DNA of 6,387 nucleotides from Bacteroidota bacterium (GTDB lineage Bacteria > Bacteroidota > Bacteroidia > Bacteroidales > UBA1556). Position numbers and translations under genes: made by a program. The notes beneath the pieces were generated by a model. That model saw only the letters and a list, made by a program, of their open reading frames with translations. It ran no database searches and had not been told where the DNA came from. Positions 1 to 6,055 of this stretch are shown in pieces; position 1 is the stretch's first letter; each line of letters starts with the position of its first letter. The DNA is taken from positions 1 through 6,387 of the forward strand of contig QMPB01000278.1 of assembly GCA_003648395.1 (NCBI GenBank). The letters run 5' to 3'.

Positions 1-4
1 AAGC

Positions 5-1894
5 TTAAGCTAGCTTGAGTTCTACTGTACCATTATCAAGTGATTCGTAAATAGAATTCTTACTGATAAATTCTGGGACAATAGACTTCATTTCTTTAAC
101 AATTTTAAGATTATCTTGGCAATCGAAAAGAGATATTAGAGCCTCTATTTGTTTGTTTACTATTTTATAATCAGATGGTCTAACTTTAGCTATCATTATT
201 TTTTTATGAGTAGTAGGAAGTGTATTTTCTTCTGTAGCTAGAAGCTCCTCGTAAAGCTTTTCGCCAGGTCTTAATCCAGTATACACAATCTGAATATCCT
301 TTCCTACTTCTAGTCCTGATAGTTTAATCATTTTCTTAGCTAAATCAAGTATCTTAACAGATTTACCCATATTAAATACAAATATTTCCCCACCAATACC
401 TCTATTGCCAGCTTCAAGCACTAATTGACAAGCTTCAGGAATAGTCATAAAGTATCGTGTAATCTCTGCATGAGTAAGAGTTAGAGGGCCTCCTTCATAT
501 ATTTGTTTTGTGAACAAGGGAATAACAGAACCATTTGAACCTAGTACATTCCCAAATCTTGTAGTAATATAATTTGTTTGGGATTTGTTATTTAGCGATT
601 GAACATACATCTCTGCAATTCTTTTACTTGCACCCATTACATTTGTTGGGTTTACAGCTTTATCAGTTGAAATCATGATAAATTTCTCAGTATTAAATTC
701 ACTAGCAAGATCAGCCATGGTTTTAGTACCATGGACGTTAGCCATTACAGCTTCGCTAGGATTATTCTCCATTAAAGGTACATGTTTATATGCCGCAGCA
801 TGGTAGATAATATGAGGGGTGTATTCTTCAAAAGCTTTTCGCATTCTACCTTTATTTCTAACATCTCCAATAATGAATTCTATATTATTAATTTTAGAAT
901 TCCCAAATTCTAATTCTAGATGATATAAAGGAGTTTCTGCAGAATCAATAACTACAATATGTTTTGGTTGAAATTTAGACACCTGACGCACTATTTCACT
1001 ACCTATAGAACCAGCTCCACCAGTAATCCATACAGTTTTTCCATTTATTTCTTTTGCTATATTATGCCTGTCAAGTTTTATCTCATCTCTTTCGAGTAAT
1101 TCAAGAATATTAATATTTTTTATCTGATTAACACTGAGTTCACCATTAATCCACTTTTGGAAAGGAGGAACATATTGAACTCTTGTTTTGTATTTTAAAC
1201 ATGTTTCCGTAATCTCATTTTTTCGTTCAATACTTAATCCTTGAGCAGAAATAATAACATTGCTAATGTCTTGTTCCATTAGTATCATGCTTAAATCTGT
1301 AGGAGGATGTATTTTTACGTTATCAATAGTTTTCCCTTGTTTTCTTTTATCGTCATCAATAAATGCAACAACCCTTACAGATTCACCGAAGTTTTGTTTT
1401 AATGCAGATAGAGTAACTATCGCTCCTTCTCCAGCACCAAAAATTACAACATTCTTTGTTGCATTACTAGTGGGAGATTTAAGTTCCCAATATGTAGTCT
1501 TAACTAAAAGCCTAAATGCAATAAGTCCCATCGCTGATGTTACAAACTCAATTACAAGTATTGCTCTTGGAACAAGGACTCTAGCTTCCATATAATAGTA
1601 AAGATAATCAATAATTGAAAGTATAGCACTACCTGATAAAAGAATTAGTATTATCCTTGTTACATCTTGTGTTTCAGTGTATTGAATTATTCCCGAGAAT
1701 GACTTAGTTGTAACAAAGCTAATAATTCTAACTGCCAAGAATATGGAAAGTGAAATTGGTAAAAGCTCTAATTCATTTGCTGGTATAGAAAAGTTAAATC
1801 GTAATAGATATGATACCATTACAGCGAACAAAATGATAATAATATCAATAAATAATATTAAAACCCTAGGTAAACTTCTGTTTATATTTGGCAT
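5..1894 (-). CDS. Membrane-anchored UDP-GlcNAc-type 4,6-dehydratase (WbpM/PglF/CapD family)
   Basis: Complete 629-residue protein, in the usual length range of the long membrane dehydratases WbpM and PglF. Four hydrophobic segments (about residues 9-30, 44-63, 80-98, 108-132) anchor it in the inner membrane. A first Rossmann-like domain follows (VIFGAGEGA, 150-158), then the catalytic SDR domain with NAD(P) loop TGGAGSIGSE (291-300), HAAAYKHVPLME (365-376) and the active-site stretch STDKAVNPTNVMGASK (409-424). RPGEKLYEELL (542-552) is the family's C-terminal signature. Asp411 and Lys412 are the expected dehydration residues. The usual SDR Tyr is Met420 in an MxxxK motif, as known for WbpM. 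The family removes water from UDP-GlcNAc (or a related UDP-HexNAc) to give a 4-keto-6-deoxy sugar, the first step toward QuiNAc, FucNAc, bacillosamine and similar sugars of O-antigen, capsule or glycoproteins. The exact substrate cannot be read from sequence. The ATG is the first in frame before the TM1 segment and lies 22 bp from a promoter-like element. The gene stands alone here, and partner glycan genes would lie beyond the window's left edge. Confidence 0.93.
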   Translation of the reverse strand: MPNINRSLPRVLILFIDIIIILFAVMVSYLLRFNFSIPANELELLPISLSIFLAVRIISFVTTKSFSGIIQYTETQDVTRIILILLSGSAILSIIDYLYYYMEARVLVPRAILVIEFVTSAMGLIAFRLLVKTTYWELKSPTSNATKNVVIFGAGEGAIVTLSALKQNFGESVRVVAFIDDDKRKQGKTIDNVKIHPPTDLSMILMEQDISNVIISAQGLSIERKNEITETCLKYKTRVQYVPPFQKWINGELSVNQIKNINILELLERDEIKLDRHNIAKEINGKTVWITGGAGSIGSEIVRQVSKFQPKHIVVIDSAETPLYHLELEFGNSKINNIEFIIGDVRNKGRMRKAFEEYTPHIIYHAAAYKHVPLMENNPSEAVMANVHGTKTMADLASEFNTEKFIMISTDKAVNPTNVMGASKRIAEMYVQSLNNKSQTNYITTRFGNVLGSNGSVIPLFTKQIYEGGPLTLTHAEITRYFMTIPEACQLVLEAGNRGIGGEIFVFNMGKSVKILDLAKKMIKLSGLEVGKDIQIVYTGLRPGEKLYEELLATEENTLPTTHKKIMIAKVRPSDYKIVNKQIEALISLFDCQDNLKIVKEMKSIVPEFISKNSIYESLDNGTVELKLA

Positions 1895-1916
1895 TGTTGT
1901 TATTTTTAATTCATGA

Positions 1917-1924
1917 CAAAACTA
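1917..1924 (-). promoter_or_regulatory. Candidate Bacteroidota -7 element for the dehydratase gene
   Basis: Read on the minus strand this is TAGTTTTG, a full match to the Bacteroidota -7 consensus TAnnTTTG. It ends 22 bp upstream of the ATG at 1894, implying a leader of roughly 15-18 nt. It is the only CAAAnnTA (plus-strand view) in the divergent intergenic region. No TTG -33 element is seen at the usual 19-21 bp spacing; a TTG (1937-1939) lies too close. The leader is A-rich (AAAAATAACAAC before ATG) with no Shine-Dalgarno sequence, as is common in this phylum. Confidence 0.5.
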
Positions 1925-1962
1925 AGAAAAATAACTCAATTGAATAATCTCTTTATTCGTAT

Positions 1963-1980
1963 TTGTAATGGATTGTAATG
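1963..1980. repeat. Tandem TTGTAATG octamer, 10-bp period
   Basis: TTGTAATG occurs at 1963-1970 and again at 1973-1980, separated by two bases, so the copies sit one helical turn apart on the same DNA face. The position is about 40-55 bp upstream of the dehydratase -7 element, where an activator could bind. Two copies of an AT-rich octamer may be chance. No binding protein can be named. Confidence 0.4.
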
Positions 1981-2032
1981 ATATGAGACAATATTATAGG
2001 ATGCAACAATTTAAAATCATAAATATTTTTTG

Positions 2033-2044
2033 TGAAATATTTCA
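2033..2044. repeat. 12-bp perfect palindrome TGAAATATTTCA
   Basis: TGAAATATTTCA is its own reverse complement. It is centred about 50 bp upstream of the candidate gcvT -7 element at 2085, a position compatible with an activator site. No transcript hairpin is expected because there is no loop. It could equally be a by-product of the AT-rich composition. Confidence 0.35.
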
Positions 2045-2060
2045 AAACACACTTTATAAC

Positions 2061-2081
2061 GAATTATATTAATATAAATTC
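2061..2081. repeat. Imperfect inverted repeat abutting the gcvT promoter
   Basis: GAATT (2061-2065) and AATTC (2077-2081) flank the perfect palindrome ATATTAATAT (2066-2075), with one unpaired A at 2076. The element fills the spacer where a -33/-7 promoter would contact RNA polymerase, ending 3 bp before TACTTTTG (2085-2092). A dimeric repressor bound here would block that promoter. This function is inferred from position and symmetry only. Confidence 0.4.
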
Positions 2082-2084
2082 ATG

Positions 2085-2092
2085 TACTTTTG
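2085..2092 (+). promoter_or_regulatory. Candidate Bacteroidota -7 element for gcvT
   Basis: TACTTTTG matches TAnnTTTG and continues as TACTTTTGCA, the same extended form as the kinase promoter at 3381 (TATCTTTGCA). Transcription would start near 2098-2101, giving a leader of about 95 nt. No TTG is seen at the -33 position; an AT-rich inverted repeat occupies that stretch. A second match, TAATTTTG at 2136-2143, would give a leader of about 45 nt but lacks the CA extension, so I rank it lower. Confidence 0.55.
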
Positions 2093-2105
2093 CAAGAAGT
2101 ATTAT

Positions 2106-2133
2106 AAACTAAATGAACCAAATAAATTAGTTT
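2106..2133 (+). other. Small hairpin in predicted gcvT leader
   Basis: AAACTAA (2106-2112) pairs with TTAGTTT (2127-2133) around a 14-nt loop, close to the predicted transcript 5' end. Seven mostly A-U pairs make it weak. It might protect the 5' end, or it may be chance. There is no U-tract after it, so it is not a terminator. The leader shows none of the conserved elements expected of a glycine riboswitch. Confidence 0.25.
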
Positions 2134-2193
2134 GATAATTTTGAGATGTTTATTATTGGCTCTTTGTATCTCTCATATAATATAATTTAACTG

Positions 2194-3285
2194 ATGAAGA
2201 ATACTATATTTTTAGAAAAGCACGAAAAGATGGGTGCTAAGATTGTTCCATTTGCAGGTTTCAATATGCCAGTTACTTTTGAAGGTATTAACATAGAGCA
2301 CGAAACTGTTAGAAATTATGTAGGTGTATTTGATGTTTCTCATATGGGAGAGTTTTGGGTTAGAGGGCCTAAAGCCTTTGAATTTGTGCAGAAAGTAACT
2401 TCTAATAATGTTGCGGATCTTTATGATGGTAAAGTTCAATACTCATGTTTCCCTAATAATGATGGCGGAATAGTTGATGATCTTTTGGTATATCGTTTTG
2501 GTGAAGAGGAGTATTTATTAGTAGTTAATGCGTCTAATATTGAAAAAGATTGGAATTGGTGTAATGCTAATAATACCATGGGTGCTGATCTTACTAATGC
2601 ATCAGATGAGACATCTCAATTGGCAATTCAAGGTCCTCTTGCTTTAAAAGTGATGCAGAAAATAGTAGATGCTCCTGTTGAAGATATGGAGTATTATACA
2701 TTTAAGATTGTAAATATTGCAGGAGTAGAAGATGTCCTTTTCTCTACAACTGGTTATACAGGTTCTGGAGGATGTGAAATCTATTTGAAAAATAATGCAG
2801 ATGCTTTAAAAGTGTTTGATGCAATATTCGATGCCGGCTCTGAATTTGGAATTAAGCCCATAGGTTTAGGTGCTCGTGATACTTTGCGCCTTGAAAGTGG
2901 ATTCTGCTTGTATGGTAATGATATCAATGATACTACTTCTCCAATAGAAGCTGGTCTTGGTTGGATTACTAAGTTTGTAGAAGGTAATGATTTTGTAAAT
3001 CGTAAATACCATGAAGCTATAAAAGCGACAGGCCCTTCAAAAAGACTTAAAGGATTTAAAATGATTGATAAAGGTATTCCTAGACATGATTATGAAGTGT
3101 GTGATGCCAATGATAAAGTTATTGGTGTTGTAACCTCTGGAACAATGTCGCCAATGTTGCATCAAGGAATAGGAATGGCTTATGTAGATTCAAATAATTA
3201 TAAGCTTGGAACAGAGATTTTTATTAGAGTTCGTAAGAAAATGCTAAAAGCTGAAATTGTAAGAATCCCCTTTTATAAAGGATAA
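2194..3285 (+). CDS. gcvT: Glycine cleavage system T-protein (aminomethyltransferase)
   Basis: GcvT transfers the methylene carbon from the aminomethyl-lipoyl H-protein to tetrahydrofolate, releasing ammonia and 5,10-methylene-THF, in the cytoplasmic glycine cleavage complex with GcvP, GcvH and lipoamide dehydrogenase. At 363 residues it matches the usual length (364 in E. coli). The N-terminal folate-binding domain is intact: KIVPFAGFNMPV (16-27), FDVSHMGE (46-53) and GGIVDDLLVY (91-100), whose Asp96 aligns with the catalytic Asp. It continues with TTGYTGSGGCEIY (185-197), GARDTLRLESGFCLYGND (226-243) and SPIEAGLGWITKF (249-261). The C-terminal barrel carries GIPRHDYEV (294-302), VVTSGTMSP (312-320) and IPFYKG at the end. 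The start is set by the family N-terminus (FLEKHEKMGAK); no Shine-Dalgarno sequence precedes it. gcvH and gcvP are not adjacent, and the gene is a single transcription unit bounded by its own promoter and terminator. Confidence 0.97.
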   Translation: MKNTIFLEKHEKMGAKIVPFAGFNMPVTFEGINIEHETVRNYVGVFDVSHMGEFWVRGPKAFEFVQKVTSNNVADLYDGKVQYSCFPNNDGGIVDDLLVYRFGEEEYLLVVNASNIEKDWNWCNANNTMGADLTNASDETSQLAIQGPLALKVMQKIVDAPVEDMEYYTFKIVNIAGVEDVLFSTTGYTGSGGCEIYLKNNADALKVFDAIFDAGSEFGIKPIGLGARDTLRLESGFCLYGNDINDTTSPIEAGLGWITKFVEGNDFVNRKYHEAIKATGPSKRLKGFKMIDKGIPRHDYEVCDANDKVIGVVTSGTMSPMLHQGIGMAYVDSNNYKLGTEIFIRVRKKMLKAEIVRIPFYKG

Positions 3286-3309
3286 ATAAAATATTTATAT
3301 AGTTTGTAA

Positions 3310-3342
3310 GAGGTTGTTCAATAAGGACAGCCTCTTTTTTTT
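3310..3342 (+). terminator. Intrinsic terminator after gcvT
   Basis: GAGGTTGTTC (3310-3319) pairs over ten positions with GGACAGCCTC (3325-3334), two of them G-U wobbles, around a 5-nt AATAA loop. Eight T residues follow directly (3335-3342). It starts 25 bp after the gcvT stop and separates gcvT from the kinase operon. Confidence 0.93.
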
Positions 3343-3380
3343 GTGTTAAAAACTCACTTATAATCATAATGCATAATTTG

Positions 3381-3388
3381 TATCTTTG
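3381..3388 (+). promoter_or_regulatory. Bacteroidota -7 element for the kinase-rimM-trmN6 unit
   Basis: TATCTTTG, extended to TATCTTTGCA, fits TAnnTTTG. It lies 30 bp upstream of the kinase ATG and 38 bp past the gcvT terminator, giving a leader of about 24 nt. A matching TTG at -33 is not evident; the region holds TTATAATC instead. The leader has no Shine-Dalgarno sequence. Confidence 0.65.
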
Positions 3389-3418
3389 CATTGATTAATA
3401 GCACTTTCAAAAATCCCT

Positions 3419-5503
3419 ATGCGTAATTATTTTTTTATAAATATTATCTTTTTATTGGTTTCTTTTTCTTTATATGGAAGAATGAATGAAAATATTTCTG
3501 ATAGCAGTATTGTAGATACATATGTTAAACAAGCTAATAGGTATAGGTTTTCTAATCCAGATTCTGCATTACTACTAATTGATTCTGCAATTGAGTTATC
3601 AAGGAAAACAGGTCTTAATAAGAGGTTTGTTAGCTCATATAGAACCAAGGGGGTATTATATATTTTACGCGGAAAGTTAGATAAAGCTATTCAAGTTTAT
3701 GATACTGCTATTGTACTTGCTAAAAAGTATGAGTTTAATGATATTTTAATAAAAATATATATTAACTTAGGGATTGTATATACTCAAAAAGGTGAATATG
3801 ACGAAGCTGATTATTATTATTCAAAAGTGCTTAATGATTTTGAAATTAGTTTAAATCAAAAGTCAGTTCTATATAATAATATGGGATTAATGTATTCTGC
3901 TAAAGGAGATTACCTAGAGTCAATGGAGTATCATCAGAAAGCATTAGCTAATAGAGAGTTAATGCATGATTCACTAGGAGCAGCTTCATCAATTATGAAT
4001 ATAGCAAATATTCATTTTTATCAAAAGAATTATTCTAAAGCAATAACATATTATAAGAATGCAGCTAGTGTGTTCGATAAAAAGCATTATTCGTATGGTA
4101 GTGGGCAGTGTTATCATAATTTAGGGACAATTTATGAGAAAATAGATAGCTTGGAGAAAGCAGAGTTCTTTCTTAGAAAGGCACTTAATCTTGAATCAGC
4201 TAAGACTAAAAGAGGAAGAGCTAAAACCTTAAATATGCTGGGCTTAGTTAGTATGAAAGAAAAGAAATTTACTGATGCAGAGAAATTCTTTATTGAATCC
4301 TTAAATATTAGAAGGAAAGTAAAATCAAAATCTCAAATAATTCCTACTTTGAATAATTTGGCTGATTTGTACAATCAGATGGGAATGCCAAATAAAGCAA
4401 ATAAATATAATATAGAAGCAATAGAGCTTAGTAAAGAATCGGGTTCTAGAGAATTTGAAAAGGAAGCTTTTTTTACTTATTCTCAATCTTTAGAGTTAAT
4501 AGGTAATTATAAGAAATCATTATTTTATTATAAAGAGTATTCTGAATTAAAGGATTCTCTTTTAGATAAAGAGAAGTATAGTCGAATACAAGAATTAGAA
4601 ATAAAGTATAATAGCGCATTACAAGAGCGTAAATTGGAACAACAGAAGGCTGAACTTATTCAAAAAGATTTGGAAAGTAATAGAAAGGATGCAATAATTA
4701 AAAAGGAACAAATTCAGAAATATGCCGTTGGTAGTATAGCTTTTCTTATTCTTGCCATACTTTTAATAGAGTTGAGGAATCTACGTAATAAACGAAAAAC
4801 GGCTTTGCTTCTTGTGGAGAAAAATGAAGAACTTAATAATCAAAGAATAGCCGAATTAATTAAGAAGCATCAATTAGAGTCCGCAAAGAATTCGTTAACG
4901 GCTCAAGAAAAGGAAAGAAATAGAATAGCGCAGGAACTTCATGATGGAATAGGAGGCTCATTGGCAGCAATTAAATTGTATGTTGATTCATTGAGAAAAA
5001 GTTATAAAATTGATGAGCTTAATTTGGTGCATGATAATATTAATAAAACGTACGAAGAAGTTAGAACACTATCACATAATCTTACACCACCTGAATTTGA
5101 GTTTGCTTCAATAACTGATATTGTAAAAGCATATATCAATCAAATTTCTGCTCATTCTAAAACGGAGATTATATTGTCAGCAATTCCTCAAACAGGATGG
5201 AATGATTTAGATGAGAGTGTACAGATTAATATATATAGAGTTGCCCAAGAGCTGATAAATAATATTCTTAAACATGCTAAAGCTTCACGTATTGAGTTTA
5301 ATCTTGAATTGATAGGGGGTGTTATTCATATATTAGTTAGAGATAATGGCGTTGGTTTTGACACAAGTAAGAGAATAAATGGAATAGGATTAAAAAATAT
5401 TCAGAGTAGAGTAGAGGAGTTTAATGGAGATTTTAGTATTAAGTCAGTATTGGGCAAAGGAACTACTGTTGTAATTAAGATTCTTGATCCAAGTAAAGTA
5501 TAA
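3419..5503 (+). CDS. TPR-repeat sensor histidine kinase (HisKA_3/NarL type), no adjacent response regulator
   Basis: A 694-residue membrane sensor kinase. Residues 1-20 form a hydrophobic signal peptide or signal anchor. Residues about 34-382 hold eight to nine TPR units spaced about 40 residues apart (for example NLGIVYTQKGEYDEAD at 116-131, NNMGLMYSAKGDYLES at 153-168 and HNLGTIYEKIDSLEKAE at 233-249). A charged coiled-coil-like stretch (about 383-434) leads to one transmembrane helix (about 435-451) followed by a basic cluster (RNLRNKRK), so the TPR domain should be periplasmic. A second helical linker (about 460-500) leads to the HisKA_3 box ERNRIAQELHDGIGGSLAAIK with phospho-acceptor His508. 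The ATPase has an N box (ELINNILKHA, 611-620), G1 (DNGVGF, 642-647), G2 (NGIGLKN, 654-660) and GKGTT (679-683), all intact. Gly513 replaces the Gln of the family's DxxxQ phosphatase motif. Such kinases usually phosphorylate LuxR/NarL-type regulators; none is encoded next to it. The signal sensed is unknown. The first ATG is chosen because Met22 would remove the signal peptide. Confidence 0.93.
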   Translation: MRNYFFINIIFLLVSFSLYGRMNENISDSSIVDTYVKQANRYRFSNPDSALLLIDSAIELSRKTGLNKRFVSSYRTKGVLYILRGKLDKAIQVYDTAIVLAKKYEFNDILIKIYINLGIVYTQKGEYDEADYYYSKVLNDFEISLNQKSVLYNNMGLMYSAKGDYLESMEYHQKALANRELMHDSLGAASSIMNIANIHFYQKNYSKAITYYKNAASVFDKKHYSYGSGQCYHNLGTIYEKIDSLEKAEFFLRKALNLESAKTKRGRAKTLNMLGLVSMKEKKFTDAEKFFIESLNIRRKVKSKSQIIPTLNNLADLYNQMGMPNKANKYNIEAIELSKESGSREFEKEAFFTYSQSLELIGNYKKSLFYYKEYSELKDSLLDKEKYSRIQELEIKYNSALQERKLEQQKAELIQKDLESNRKDAIIKKEQIQKYAVGSIAFLILAILLIELRNLRNKRKTALLLVEKNEELNNQRIAELIKKHQLESAKNSLTAQEKERNRIAQELHDGIGGSLAAIKLYVDSLRKSYKIDELNLVHDNINKTYEEVRTLSHNLTPPEFEFASITDIVKAYINQISAHSKTEIILSAIPQTGWNDLDESVQINIYRVAQELINNILKHAKASRIEFNLELIGGVIHILVRDNGVGFDTSKRINGIGLKNIQSRVEEFNGDFSIKSVLGKGTTVVIKILDPSKV

Positions 5504-5521
5504 TATTTAGAAAGAGTAATT

Positions 5522-6055
5522 ATGAATAAGGATTTTTATTATTTAGGGAAAATCACAAAACTATTTAGTTTTAAAGGTGAATTAGTTTTCTTCTTTGATG
5601 TTGATGATGTGTCAGAGTATTACGATATAGAGAATGTTTTCATAGATATACAAAGTGATATCATTCCTTTCTTTATAGAGAGAATTAATTTTAAAAATAA
5701 TAATGCAACAGTAAAACTTCAAGATATAGATAGTGAGTCTGATGCAAAGCGATTGGTTAATTCTAAACTTTATATGCCAATTTCAAGTTTGCCTAAACTA
5801 GAAGGAAACAAGTTTTATTACCATGAAGTTATTGGTTTTGAAGTATTTGATACTAATGAAGGAAGAGTGGGTATAATAGAGTCTATTAATGATCAGGCTG
5901 CTCAAGCTTTATTTGAAATAAAAGATGGTTATACTGAAATTTTATTGCCAATAGTTGACGATTTTATAAAAGAGATTGACAGAGAGAATAAAAAAGTAAT
6001 GGTTACTTTCCCAGAAGGTTTATTAGATATTTATAAAGAGAAGGAAGAAGATTAA
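5522..6055 (+). CDS. rimM: Ribosome maturation factor RimM
   Basis: RimM binds ribosomal protein S19 in the 30S head and assists 16S rRNA processing and small-subunit assembly in the cytoplasm. The 177-residue product has the family's two-domain layout. The N-terminal beta-barrel covers about residues 6-88 (GKITKLFSFKGELV at the front, then LQDIDSESDAKRLVNSKLYM). A PRC-barrel domain covers about 96-170, with FYYHEVIGFEV (98-108), EILLPIVDDFIKEIDRENK (139-157) and PEGLLDIY (164-171). The tandem Tyr99-Tyr100 corresponds to the tyrosine pair shown in E. coli RimM to matter for S19/30S binding. One deviation is Phe-Ser-Phe before KGE, where HGLKGE is the usual pattern. The gene starts 18 bp after the kinase stop behind a weak purine-rich AGAAAGAG (5509-5516), and I see no TAnnTTTG promoter in the last part of the kinase gene, so it is probably co-transcribed. 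rpsP, trmD and rplS, its usual proteobacterial neighbours, are absent here. Confidence 0.95.
   Translation: MNKDFYYLGKITKLFSFKGELVFFFDVDDVSEYYDIENVFIDIQSDIIPFFIERINFKNNNATVKLQDIDSESDAKRLVNSKLYMPISSLPKLEGNKFYYHEVIGFEVFDTNEGRVGIIESINDQAAQALFEIKDGYTEILLPIVDDFIKEIDRENKKVMVTFPEGLLDIYKEKEED
6041..6047 (+). promoter_or_regulatory. Shine-Dalgarno-like site for trmN6 inside the rimM 3' end
   Basis: AAGGAAG lies 7 nt upstream of the ATG at 6055, within a purine run (6036-6050) that also encodes RimM's charged tail. It is the best Shine-Dalgarno match of any gene here and supports translation restart at the TAATG junction. Confidence 0.6.

Larger units (their letters stand above)
1895..2193. other. AT-rich divergent intergenic region
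   Basis: This 299-bp region separates the leftward dehydratase gene from rightward gcvT. I see no plausible gene, tRNA or terminator in it. It holds one candidate -7 element for the left gene (1917-1924) and two for gcvT (2085-2092 and a weaker 2136-2143). It also has an octamer TTGTAATG repeated at a 10-bp step (1963-1980), a 12-bp palindrome (2033-2044), an imperfect inverted repeat against the gcvT -7 element (2061-2081), and a small hairpin in the predicted gcvT leader (2106-2133). The strong AT bias makes chance palindromes likely, so these are listed as structure, not as proven sites. Confidence 0.6.

Noticed and set aside
1..16. Overlapping palindromes AAGCTT, AGCTTAAGCT and AAGCTAGCTT at the left edge
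   Set aside because: They cover the last codons and stop of the dehydratase gene, have no loop to form a terminator, and cannot be judged without the sequence to the left.
1260..1595. Plus-strand open frame of 111 codons
   Set aside because: It lies wholly antisense to the well-supported dehydratase gene, has no promoter or ribosome-binding site, and its translation is low-complexity Ser/Thr/Ile-rich with no recognisable motif.
2136..2143. TAATTTTG as the main gcvT promoter
   Set aside because: It matches TAnnTTTG but lacks the CA extension shared by 2085-2094 and 3381-3390, and no TTG lies at -33. It is kept only as a second choice.
2099..2193. Glycine riboswitch upstream of gcvT
   Set aside because: Considered because of the gene function, but the leader is too short for the usual tandem aptamer and shows no G-rich conserved core or stable stem.
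2212..2439. Minus-strand open frame of 75 codons
   Set aside because: Antisense to the conserved N-terminal coding part of gcvT, with no family resemblance.
3427..3648. Minus-strand open frame of 73 codons
   Set aside because: Antisense to the signal peptide and first TPR units of the kinase, and without any signal of its own.
3440..5503. Kinase as a soluble or lipoprotein-type TPR protein
   Set aside because: There is no lipobox Cys in the N-terminus, and the single internal transmembrane helix plus complete transmitter domain make it a membrane sensor kinase.
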